DNA of 41,395 nt from the IMG/VR virus record IMGVR_UViG_3300023184_000251, positions 1 through 41,395 of that record; one strand, given 5' to 3'. Made by a program: the position numbers and the translations under genes. Source of the DNA: a virus. Positions 22,200 through 29,304 of the stretch are shown here, one piece after another (the stretch's first letter is position 1; the number at the start of each line of letters is the position of its first letter). The notes beneath the pieces were generated by a model. That model was not told where the DNA came from. It did not search any database and saw nothing but the letters and a program-made list of their open reading frames with translations.

Positions 22200-22955
22200 A
22201 TGGCTGTCCCACTCGATTTTAAAAGCCCCTTTGTTGGTGGAACTGCGTTCTATCTTGGCGTAACAACATATACCCGCACAGCTACCGGTAGTGGTCTTGG
22301 TACAGAATCCGCTGCTCGATTAATTAAATCTCCCCGCACCGCAACAGGTAGCGGCACCGGAACAAGTACCACTGTTGAAATCAAAGTTAGAGTCAGGGTC
22401 GGCAGTGCTTCTGCCGGTACTGGTTCTTCTACTGTGTCACAAGTCCTAAAAAGAATTGTTACTGGAAGCGGTTCTGGTACTGGTTCTTCGACTACAATAG
22501 GACTCCATGTTTCACCACGAACTGCTACTGCATCTGGCACGGGAACGTCGTCAACGCTACAACTCCTCAAGATCCTCCGTACTGCATCGGATGCGGGAAC
22601 GGGATCGTCAGTTACTGTATCTGCACGGATACACTTCAGGACTGCTACTGGATCGGGTACGGGATCAGCATCCTCCGTCCACTACAAATTCCACATGTTC
22701 CGACCACCGGTAGAACTTGTTGGTCCGTTCATGCTTCTCCACGGAGATAAGATAGCCAACAAGCTAGGCAGGCACTTTGAGCCATTTGAGCGTGGCAAGA
22801 ATGTATACCAGCTTAACGATCTTTCGTTTACCGAAAACGATCCATGGTCACCAGACAACTACATCAAAGTGTTCCATGGTGGACACGTACATGCCCTTAC
22901 AGAAGATGAGTATACCGACCTAGTTGCAGCAGGATATGGAGCAAACATTACATGA
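22200..22955 (+). CDS. Repeat-containing virion protein (251 aa)
   Basis: The N-terminal AVPLDFKSPFVGGTAFYLG is shared with the 614-aa protein at 24223. Residues 26-167 are seven units of 19-22 residues built on R-T-A-T-G-S-G-x-G, probably stacked beta strands. The C-terminal 80 residues form a different domain (PPVELVGPFMLLHGDKIANKLG..., 'VFHGGHVHALTEDEYTDLVAAGYG'). The product is likely a minor capsid or tail protein whose N-terminus docks on the virion. The next gene overlaps by ATGA. The Ser/Gly/Thr repeat content resembles glycosylated or adhesive spikes, but nothing proves that. Confidence 0.7.
   Translation: MAVPLDFKSPFVGGTAFYLGVTTYTRTATGSGLGTESAARLIKSPRTATGSGTGTSTTVEIKVRVRVGSASAGTGSSTVSQVLKRIVTGSGSGTGSSTTIGLHVSPRTATASGTGTSSTLQLLKILRTASDAGTGSSVTVSARIHFRTATGSGTGSASSVHYKFHMFRPPVELVGPFMLLHGDKIANKLGRHFEPFERGKNVYQLNDLSFTENDPWSPDNYIKVFHGGHVHALTEDEYTDLVAAGYGANIT
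22275..22700 (+). repeat. Seven tandem ~60-base coding repeats (RTATGSGTG units)
   Basis: Inside the 251-aa gene the unit RTATGSG-x-G plus about ten variable residues recurs seven times (residues 26, 46, 66, 85, 107, 127 and 147). The unit lengths are 20, 20, 19, 22, 20, 20 and 21. The DNA copies have diverged, so this is an old tandem expansion that could still change copy number. Confidence 0.8.
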
Positions 22956-23221
22956 AACATGCAGAAACACACCCAACCTTAGATGTAGACGGATGCTTTG
23001 CTTGTCGCATTAGCGGACTCACTATTGGCGTCAGTGACAAGTTTAAGTCAGAAAACGTACGTGAGTCCACTTTGTCAAAAGATTTGGCTGCATACAAGAG
23101 GTTGCGAGCAAATGGAACCCAACCTAAGCAAATAGATGGAAGTGCTAATGTGGAGTCGAGAGCAGAAGAAAAATGGCAAGTAAACTCGGGAGTTCTCCCG
23201 GACCGCTTGGTCCACATATAG
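22952..23221 (+). CDS. Small Cys-containing protein (89 aa)
   Basis: Starts at an ATGA overlap with the previous gene. It has H3, H7 and a C15-x-x-C18 pair in 'HPTLDVDGCFACRI', then a Lys/Arg-rich region and an acidic tail. Short proteins opening 'HPxxDVxGCFxCK' recur in actinophage genomes among head-tail genes (from memory). Zinc binding by the His/Cys cluster is possible. Role unknown. Confidence 0.7.
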   Translation: MKHAETHPTLDVDGCFACRISGLTIGVSDKFKSENVRESTLSKDLAAYKRLRANGTQPKQIDGSANVESRAEEKWQVNSGVLPDRLVHI

Positions 23222-23235
23222 AAAGGCAAGTAACC

Positions 23236-23334
23236 ATGTCTGCAAAAGGCGAAAAGTACAAGTCCAAAAGTGCCATGAAAAAGCACGAAAGCATGGAAAG
23301 CCCTGCAAAGAAAAAGGCTGAGAAAAAGAAGTAA
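23236..23334 (+). CDS. Lys-rich 32-aa protein
   Basis: A short frame with ATG 23236, preceded by AAAGGCAAG, stops directly before ATG 23335. It encodes 32 residues, 13 of them Lys (SAKGEKYKSKSAMKKHESME and a KKK end). It has the right spacing and no alternative overlapping gene. Small Lys-rich proteins of this type occur among virion genes and may bind DNA. Confidence is moderate because of length. Confidence 0.6.
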   Translation: MSAKGEKYKSKSAMKKHESMESPAKKKAEKKK

Positions 23335-24219
23335 ATGTCTACCGCTGGTGCACTCATCAACCGTGTTTCGCGACAGCTATTGTCTGGAACAGTCGAAGAA
23401 CGGAACAAGTTAGCTACAACAGTTAACTCTGCCGCCACGTCGATTGTTATGACATACGCACTAAACTCTATTCGTGCTGGGGCAGTTTTTGAAATTGACT
23501 CAGAACTTATGTATGTTTGGTCGGTTGATACTGCAACCTTAACAGCTACTGTTGAACGGGCTTACGCCGGAACAACAGCTGCGGCGCACACCAGCGGTGC
23601 CATTGTTGTGTACAACCCTCGGTTTCCGCAGCAGCAATTACTTGATGTCTTAAACCAGGACATTGATGACCTTTCTAGCCCACTAAACGGTTTGTATAGG
23701 GTTATTACTGTTGATCTTTCATACAACGGATCCGATCGGCAGATCAACATACCTTCGGCATCAAGCATTATTGACCTTATTGATGTTCGCTTACGGTACC
23801 TGTCAGACGATTTTGTTGCGCTTCGTGGGGCTAGGTTGGCACGCGATTTGCCAACTGCAGACTTTGCTTCAACGTTTGCCATTACTCTAGATCAACGCAC
23901 CATGGCCGGGACGTTGCGAGTTCGTTATCGTGCACCGTTTGTGCGCGCTACAACTACAGCCGACAACCTGCAAACAGTTTCATTCCTGCCAATATCTATG
24001 GAAGACATTCTTGAATATGGAATGATGTCTCGTATGTTGGCTCCACGCGAAGTTAAGCGCAACTTTACAGAGTCACAAGGAGACACTCGTAGGTCTGATG
24101 AAGTTCCTGCAGGTGCCGTAGGTGGATCTGTAGCTAATATACTCAGACTGCGTAGAGACCGCATTATTGCTGAAGCCGCCAAATTGGCAAAACAATATCC
24201 ATTAACAATTAGGGTTTAA
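23335..24219 (+). CDS. Putative head-tail adaptor / tail tubular protein (294 aa)
   Basis: The order MCP, small proteins, this gene, then a 614-aa beta-propeller-like gene matches the adaptor-nozzle pair of short-tailed phages. The N-terminal helix (GALINRVSRQLLSGTVEERN) is followed by a beta domain (AATSIVMTYALNSIRAGAVF..., 'ERAYAGTTAAAHTSGAIVVYNPRF') also seen in the fibre protein at 26096. Next come a helical part ('FPQQQLLDVLNQDIDDLSS') and a C-terminal helical part with 'MEDILEYGMMSRMLAPREVKRNF'. The function is inferred from order and size. Confidence 0.6.
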   Translation: MSTAGALINRVSRQLLSGTVEERNKLATTVNSAATSIVMTYALNSIRAGAVFEIDSELMYVWSVDTATLTATVERAYAGTTAAAHTSGAIVVYNPRFPQQQLLDVLNQDIDDLSSPLNGLYRVITVDLSYNGSDRQINIPSASSIIDLIDVRLRYLSDDFVALRGARLARDLPTADFASTFAITLDQRTMAGTLRVRYRAPFVRATTTADNLQTVSFLPISMEDILEYGMMSRMLAPREVKRNFTESQGDTRRSDEVPAGAVGGSVANILRLRRDRIIAEAAKLAKQYPLTIRV

Positions 24220-24222
24220 CGT

Positions 24223-26067
24223 GTGGCAGCGCTACTCGATTTCAAAAGCCCATTTACAAACGGCGGCGCATTCTATTCGGGTGGCTCAATTACCCCACTG
24301 GTTCCCTTTGTGTTCCCGGTAGCAATCAACGGTAGGTCATACATTGTTGACAGTAAGTCTGGCGAATTTACTCGTCAGTACGACGATCGTGTGCGTGACT
24401 CGGTTGACCAGTCAGCTGAACCTGGCGAAGCATCCATTAACTCTCAGGGACTCTGGCGTAGATCGCAATCGTCTTGGCATTACGGTGCTGGGCAAAAACG
24501 CTCAGATACAGCCGACGCAGAACCATACCGATTTAATACGTCCAAGGGTGTAGATGTATGGACTAACGGCAGTTTGTCGTTGTTAAAAGACACCACTCAA
24601 ATCCTGTCTGATGCGGCCGCAACGCTGCAATCTATTGTTGCTGGCACAACACCACAACGTTTGTATGTAGCTTCGGGCAACACTGTTGTGTTTTATGCAA
24701 CTCTTGCCGGTAGTTCTACACCGTGCACTGGAATGCCTACTGGAAACGTTGGTTCAATGGCAACCGACGGATACAACGTGTGGGTTTCGTTTGCCGCCAA
24801 TGGCATCTCCATGACAAACACCTCTTCAACCGTGTTGGGTGCATACATTACCGGTACGGATACGTTTAACAAAATCAAATACGCCAAAGGCCGTTTGATG
24901 GGTGCGGTTGATAACAAAATGTATAACTTTATTACCGGAGGAACTGCTGCTTCTGGGTTGTTGTTTACTCACCCAAACACTGGCTGGCGATGGGTAGGGT
25001 TTGCCGGTGGACAAAACCATATCTACGCAGCCGGTTACGCCGGACAAACATCGTTAATCTATAAGACCACCATTAAGACAGATGCTACGGCACTAGATGC
25101 TCCTACTGTGGCTGCCGAGTTGCCTGAAGGTGAAGTTGTTACAGCGCTAGATTCTTACTTGGGTTACGTATTGATTGGCACGACTACAGGGTTTCGGTTT
25201 GCATCTTCGGACACAAACGGGAACCTTGTCGTGGGACCATTGATTGAAGTTGGTCAAGTAGATGCGTTTGCCTCACAAGGACGGTTTGTTTGGTTCTCGT
25301 ACAAGAATATTGATGCTACGTCAACTGGCATTGGTCGAATGGACATTGGCACACAGATTGCCACTAACCAACCTGCATGGGCGTCAGACCTAATGGTAAC
25401 CGCACAGGGTGCAGTGCCTTCGATCAGTTTGTACGGTACGCGGCCTGTGTTTACTGTTACCGGATCAGGTGTCTACTGTGAGCACGCAACCAACCTAGTT
25501 GCATCAGGCACCCTAGAAACAGGACTATACCGTTGGGGGGTTATCGACTCAAAGCTTATTCCTAAATGGGACATGCACACCGAGGCACTTGCGGGAACAG
25601 TGGTGCTGTCTGCTAACCCAGATCTTACGGGTTACGCCACAGTTGGAACGGCATCTATTGCCGGTGAAAGCAGTTTCTCGTTTAACGGATCAGAGTCCTA
25701 TCTGTACGATGTCGAGGTCAAATTAACCCTAAGCAGGGCAGCCAACAACACTAGCGGCCCCAAGGTCAACCATTGGATGGGTAGGGCATACGTAGCCCCA
25801 CTGCGGTCAGAGATATTCTCGGTCCCTGTTCTGCTGCACAAACAGCTCAGCGTCCGTGGCATAGATTACTTCTTTGACGTAGAGGCCGAACTGGCAGCGC
25901 TAAGAGCTTTGGTAAGCGACCCTTCAGTTATTATTTACCAAGATGGTGCCAACACCTACTCCGTCATTGTCGAGAACCTGCAGTGGAAGCCAATGGATAG
26001 CTCCCAGATTGCTACCGGCTGGTCGTGGGATGGAACGTGTGTTGTAATTATGCGGAGCATACGATGA
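24223..26067 (+). CDS. Putative tail nozzle protein (614 aa)
   Basis: GTG start at 24223, four bases after the previous stop. Residues 1-20 (AALLDFKSPFTNGGAFYSGG) repeat the N-terminal motif of the 251-aa protein. The body is a string of short beta strands with aromatic/Gly turns ('TPQRLYVASGNTVVFYATLAG', 'TDGYNVWVSFAANGISM', 'NKMYNFITGG', 'GQNHIYAAGYAG'), as expected of beta-propeller or barrel tail proteins. The C-terminal third has 'NHWMGRAYVAPLRSEIFSVPVLLH', found in some tail proteins. A tail-tube nozzle or hub is likely; a surface-binding spike is the alternative. Confidence 0.6.
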   Translation: MAALLDFKSPFTNGGAFYSGGSITPLVPFVFPVAINGRSYIVDSKSGEFTRQYDDRVRDSVDQSAEPGEASINSQGLWRRSQSSWHYGAGQKRSDTADAEPYRFNTSKGVDVWTNGSLSLLKDTTQILSDAAATLQSIVAGTTPQRLYVASGNTVVFYATLAGSSTPCTGMPTGNVGSMATDGYNVWVSFAANGISMTNTSSTVLGAYITGTDTFNKIKYAKGRLMGAVDNKMYNFITGGTAASGLLFTHPNTGWRWVGFAGGQNHIYAAGYAGQTSLIYKTTIKTDATALDAPTVAAELPEGEVVTALDSYLGYVLIGTTTGFRFASSDTNGNLVVGPLIEVGQVDAFASQGRFVWFSYKNIDATSTGIGRMDIGTQIATNQPAWASDLMVTAQGAVPSISLYGTRPVFTVTGSGVYCEHATNLVASGTLETGLYRWGVIDSKLIPKWDMHTEALAGTVVLSANPDLTGYATVGTASIAGESSFSFNGSESYLYDVEVKLTLSRAANNTSGPKVNHWMGRAYVAPLRSEIFSVPVLLHKQLSVRGIDYFFDVEAELAALRALVSDPSVIIYQDGANTYSVIVENLQWKPMDSSQIATGWSWDGTCVVIMRSIR

Positions 26068-26095
26068 AAATCAAATGGTGTAGTATAGGAGTGAC

Positions 26096-26599
26096 ATGGC
26101 AGCTGTAACTAGACGACAATATAAGGGTGCTGCGGCATCGACCACCATTACTGCGACGCTGACCAGCGTTGCTACTACAACGACCCTTACGGCTACTACA
26201 GGCTGGCCAACTACGGCCGCTGTCCCGTTTTATGTAGTAATTGATCCAGGTAACTCGTCTGAGGAAAAGTGTTCGGCAACCATTTCTGGTTCTACTTTGA
26301 CGTTGACTCGCGGGCAAGATGACACAACCGCAGTATCACACGCTGCTGGTGCGACAATCTATCCGGTGTTCTCGGCCGTTGAGGCTAATGAGGCCAACCT
26401 ATTAGCTTCTACTTTGACCACACGCGGCGACATTATTCGTATGGCCTCTGGTCCTACGGTTGGTCGTTTGGGTTTGGGCGCATCGGGATATGTGTTAAGT
26501 TCGGATGGCACGGATGTTGTTTGGGCAGCTATCCCAGCTAGTGGTGGTTTGTCTACAACAACAGAAGGTGCAATCATGATTATGGACGTAGGAGTTTAA
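26096..26599 (+). CDS. Tail fibre N-terminal-type protein (167 aa)
   Basis: Ribosome site AGGAG precedes ATG 26096. The first 100 residues follow the common fibre-base pattern ('TGWPTTAAVPFYVVIDPGNSSEEKCSATI...LTLTRGQDDTTAVSHAAGATIYPVF') that anchors fibres to phage tails. The rest (LASTLTTRGDIIRMASGPTVGRLGLGASGYVLSSDGTDVVWA) is the repeat-like shaft motif seen in many fibres. It is short and probably works with the following genes. Confidence 0.7.
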   Translation: MAAVTRRQYKGAAASTTITATLTSVATTTTLTATTGWPTTAAVPFYVVIDPGNSSEEKCSATISGSTLTLTRGQDDTTAVSHAAGATIYPVFSAVEANEANLLASTLTTRGDIIRMASGPTVGRLGLGASGYVLSSDGTDVVWAAIPASGGLSTTTEGAIMIMDVGV

Positions 26600-26600
26600 T

Positions 26601-26945
26601 ATGGCATCAGGCGACAGAACAGAATCACGGCTTTCGGGTGGTACAGCCCCCGTACAGTTGGGTACTACTTCGACAACGTTGTGTACGGTTACGACTGGTC
26701 ACACGTTTGTGGTAAAGCAGATTATTATTGCTAATACGGATACGGTTGACCGTACTGTGACTTTGGCTATTGGTACTTCGGCTACGGCTGCTAATCGTTT
26801 GATGTCTAACTTGCCGATTGGTGCGAATGATGTGATGATTTGGGATACGGCTTTGGTGTTGCTGACTACGGAGACTTTGACTGGTTTGTCGGATACGGCA
26901 AGCAAGGTGAATGTGACTGTTGTTGGTTGGGATAAGACAAACTAG
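26601..26945 (+). CDS. Small beta-rich tail protein (114 aa)
   Basis: Starts one base after the previous stop region (taatATGG). The 114 residues alternate strands and turns (TSTTLCTVTTGHTFVVKQII, 'NRLMSNLPIGANDVMIWD', 'TLTGLSDTASKVNVTVVGWD'). This is a recurring phage pattern in proteins that cap or decorate fibres. It lies between fibre genes and is likely part of the adsorption apparatus. Confidence 0.65.
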   Translation: MASGDRTESRLSGGTAPVQLGTTSTTLCTVTTGHTFVVKQIIIANTDTVDRTVTLAIGTSATAANRLMSNLPIGANDVMIWDTALVLLTTETLTGLSDTASKVNVTVVGWDKTN

Positions 26946-26947
26946 TT

Positions 26948-27577
26948 ATGGGTATTACTCCTGCTTACGGTGTTGGTTCGTTAAAGACTGGTGTTTGCAC
27001 TAGCACTACTCGCCCTGCTGTTCCTTTTGACGGTCAAACAATCAGTGAGACTGATACCGATTTACTAAAGTTGTATAACGGTACGGCATGGGTTAGTGCT
27101 GGCGGTATGACTTTGCTTTCCACGACAACGCTTACAGGTGCAAGCACAACAATTAGCAGTATTGACCAAACTTACACAGCGTTACAGATTTATATTACCA
27201 ACGCTTATTCGTCTGTCACTACTGGCTACTGCCGTTGTTATATTAACGGCGATAGCACGGCGGGTAATTATGTTTCAAGTACAAATCGTTTTAGAGGCGG
27301 TACAAGTGGTTTGGCTGACGATACTTTTACTTGGGCTGGCTGGCCGTTTCATAACAGCACTGCAAGTAATTTTATTTCCGTTAATTTACCTAACTATGCA
27401 AGTACTACAGTAAAAAAAGTTTGGTCTACTTTTGGTAGAGGATTGACCGATACTGTAGTTGGTGGTTGGAATGGTTCTGGTATATGGGATAACACGGCAG
27501 CAATAACTTCTTTACAATTTATTAACAGCGCAGGCAGTTGGTCGGCTGGCACAGTCTTAATTTATGGGGTGAAATAA
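26948..27577 (+). CDS. Tail fibre paralogue A (209 aa)
   Basis: First of three related fibres. The N-terminal ~50 residues contain 'TTRPAVPFDGQTISETDTDLLKLYNGTAW', shared with B (27783) and C (28615). The middle is variable (Gly/Ser/Thr/aromatic beta-rich). The C-terminus ends 'AGTVLIYGVK', matching 'GGTIRVYGYANS' in B and 'GGTVRVYGYQNS' in C. The conserved ends with divergent middles suggest a shared attachment module and a variable receptor-facing module. Confidence 0.75.
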   Translation: MGITPAYGVGSLKTGVCTSTTRPAVPFDGQTISETDTDLLKLYNGTAWVSAGGMTLLSTTTLTGASTTISSIDQTYTALQIYITNAYSSVTTGYCRCYINGDSTAGNYVSSTNRFRGGTSGLADDTFTWAGWPFHNSTASNFISVNLPNYASTTVKKVWSTFGRGLTDTVVGGWNGSGIWDNTAAITSLQFINSAGSWSAGTVLIYGVK

Positions 27578-27786
27578 TGTCTAATCCACTAATCCGCATA
27601 CACGACATGGCAACAGGCGAAACCATTGACCGTGAAATGACAGACACCGAACACGCCGAATACAAAGCGACACAAGCCGAAGCCAAAGCACAAGCCGATG
27701 CTCTTGTTGCCCGTACTGTTGCCCGTGAAGCGTTGCTCACCAAACTTGGTATCACTGATGAGGAAGCAAGGATGTTGCTGTCATGA
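27577..27786 (+). CDS. Small fibre-associated protein a (69 aa)
   Basis: ATG 27577 overlaps the fibre A stop (TAATG); an in-frame ATG 39 bases upstream is inside fibre A. The product starts SNPLIRIHDMATGETIDREM, is highly charged and helical in the middle (Glu/Ala/Lys), and ends with the phage motif 'VAREALLTKLGITDEEARMLLS'. That C-terminal motif recurs in small proteins next to fibre genes, probably assembly chaperones or trimerisation helpers. Related to the 64-aa gene at 28421. Confidence 0.65.
   Translation: MSNPLIRIHDMATGETIDREMTDTEHAEYKATQAEAKAQADALVARTVAREALLTKLGITDEEARMLLS
27718..27755 (+). repeat. 38-base exact repeat, copy 1
   Basis: These 38 bases encode the shared end motif VAREALLTKLGIT of the 69-aa protein and are identical to 28541-28578 in its 64-aa relative. 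Base-perfect identity between otherwise diverged genes points to recent recombination or gene conversion. Confidence 0.9.
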
Positions 27787-28412
27787 CAATTTCTGCTACA
27801 ACACAAGGTCTACGCATGGGTGTAGCCACATCGTCGTCTCGACCTACGGTTCCGTTTGATGGTCAAGTTATTTCGGAGACTGATACCGATTCGTTGCAGG
27901 TGTATAAGGGTACGGCGTGGGGGCAGGCTAGTGGTTTGGTGTTGATTAAAGCACAAACTATTGGTACAGGTGTCACAAGCGTTGCGGTTACTGCTGCGTT
28001 TAGTGCTACTTACGATGCCTACAAAATTACTGTTACTGGTGGTGTTGGTAGCGCCAACTCAAATATAAATATGGTTTTAGGTTCTACTACAACTGGTTAC
28101 TATTGGTGTTCTGTATCTTCAGGTTTTGACGGTACAGGGCCTTATTCTGCTGGCGCAGAAAACATTAGTTCGTTTATTGCCACTGGATTATCGCAAACCT
28201 CAACACTTACATTAAACTTAGATGTACTTGCACCTTATTTGTCAAAAATTACTACTGTTATGGGCGCACGAACAGGCGCTGTCGCTGGTTCTGGCGGTGC
28301 ATATTACGGTTTCCAAAACACAACAACATCATTCACCGATTTCACTTTGTCTCCAACAAGCGGAACATTGACAGGCGGAACTATTCGTGTTTACGGATAC
28401 GCAAACAGTTAG
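27783..28412 (+). CDS. Tail fibre paralogue B (209 aa)
   Basis: ATGA overlap with the preceding small gene. 'TSSSRPTVPFDGQVISETDTDSLQVYKGTAW' matches paralogue A; 'AFSATYDAYKITVTGG', 'TTTGYYW' and the C-terminal 'SFTDFTLSPTSGTLTGGTIRVYGY' match paralogue C. The mid-region is more like C than A. Beta-rich, likely trimeric tip protein. Confidence 0.75.
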   Translation: MTISATTQGLRMGVATSSSRPTVPFDGQVISETDTDSLQVYKGTAWGQASGLVLIKAQTIGTGVTSVAVTAAFSATYDAYKITVTGGVGSANSNINMVLGSTTTGYYWCSVSSGFDGTGPYSAGAENISSFIATGLSQTSTLTLNLDVLAPYLSKITTVMGARTGAVAGSGGAYYGFQNTTTSFTDFTLSPTSGTLTGGTIRVYGYANS

Positions 28413-28420
28413 GGCATGAC

Positions 28421-28615
28421 ATGACATACAAAATACAAATAGACGACTTAGTGCGTGACGCAACCGAAGAAGAAGCCGCCGCAATAGACGCACAAATAGC
28501 GGAAGCCGAAGCCCGTGCAGAGGCAGCCGCAGCCAAAGCCGTTGCCCGTGAAGCGTTGCTCACCAAACTTGGTATCACCGCTGATGAAGCACAACTATTG
28601 TTGGGAGGTATGTAA
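28421..28615 (+). CDS. Small fibre-associated protein b (64 aa)
   Basis: Acidic Glu/Ala-rich helix (EEEAAAIDAQIAEAEARAEA) ending in 'VAREALLTKLGITADEAQLLLGGM', the same end as the 69-aa gene, while the N-terminus is unrelated. The stop overlaps the next ATG (TAATG). Same inferred chaperone or trimerisation role. Confidence 0.65.
   Translation: MTYKIQIDDLVRDATEEEAAAIDAQIAEAEARAEAAAAKAVAREALLTKLGITADEAQLLLGGM
28541..28578 (+). repeat. 38-base exact repeat, copy 2
   Basis: Identical to 27718-27755. The two copies lie 823 bases apart in direct orientation, so recombination between them would delete or duplicate exactly one fibre gene (paralogue B) with its partner. Confidence 0.9.
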
Positions 28616-29301
28616 TGCCGTTGTCTACTGTTTTGGGTGCGCAGTCTTTGGTTCAGCCTGCTGTGTGTACTACTGCTACTCGTCCTGCGTCACCGTACAC
28701 AGGTCAAGCAATTTATGACACGACTATTTCTGCACTGTTGATTTGGAATGGTACAGCGTGGACAGGTACAGGTGGTTTGCAACTTGTTACTACTGCAACT
28801 TGTTCGTCTGGTGGTACAGCAGTTGGTGGTGTGGTCACTATTGGTAGCGCAGTTTCTAGTGTGACTGTGGCTACTGCGTTCAGTGCTGCTTATGACGCAT
28901 ACAAAATTATTGTTACTGGCGGTGCTGGTTCAACTAATCAAGGATTAACACTTACTTTAGGTTCAGCCTCTACGGGCTATTACGCAACGTATTTTCGTAC
29001 TGCAAGCGCATCATCAGCAACTTATGACGGGCAAGTCACAAGCAACGGTGCTGGTTGGAATGAATTTGGGTTTGGCACAACGAGCGGTATAGGTATGAAC
29101 ATAGAATTACTGAGCCCGTTTTTGGCTAAAACAACTATTGCAAGCGGTGTTTACACAAGAGGCAATCAAACGGTTCTTGGTGCAGGAAGTGTAAGCGGTT
29201 TTCTAAATGACACCACAAGTTATACAGCATTTACAATTACGCCTTCTACTGGCACAATGACAGGCGGAACAGTACGCGTGTACGGATACCAAAACAGTTA
29301 A
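28615..29301 (+). CDS. Tail fibre paralogue C (228 aa)
   Basis: 'TTATRPASPYTGQAIYDTTISALLIWNGTAW' aligns with the N-terminal module of A and B. 'AFSAAYDAYKIIVTGGAGSTNQGLTLTLGSASTGYYATY' and the end 'SYTAFTITPSTGTMTGGTVRVYGYQNS' align with B. Probably the outermost or alternative fibre. It precedes the secreted Thr/Pro protein. Confidence 0.75.
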   Translation: MPLSTVLGAQSLVQPAVCTTATRPASPYTGQAIYDTTISALLIWNGTAWTGTGGLQLVTTATCSSGGTAVGGVVTIGSAVSSVTVATAFSAAYDAYKIIVTGGAGSTNQGLTLTLGSASTGYYATYFRTASASSATYDGQVTSNGAGWNEFGFGTTSGIGMNIELLSPFLAKTTIASGVYTRGNQTVLGAGSVSGFLNDTTSYTAFTITPSTGTMTGGTVRVYGYQNS

Positions 29302-29304
29302 GAT

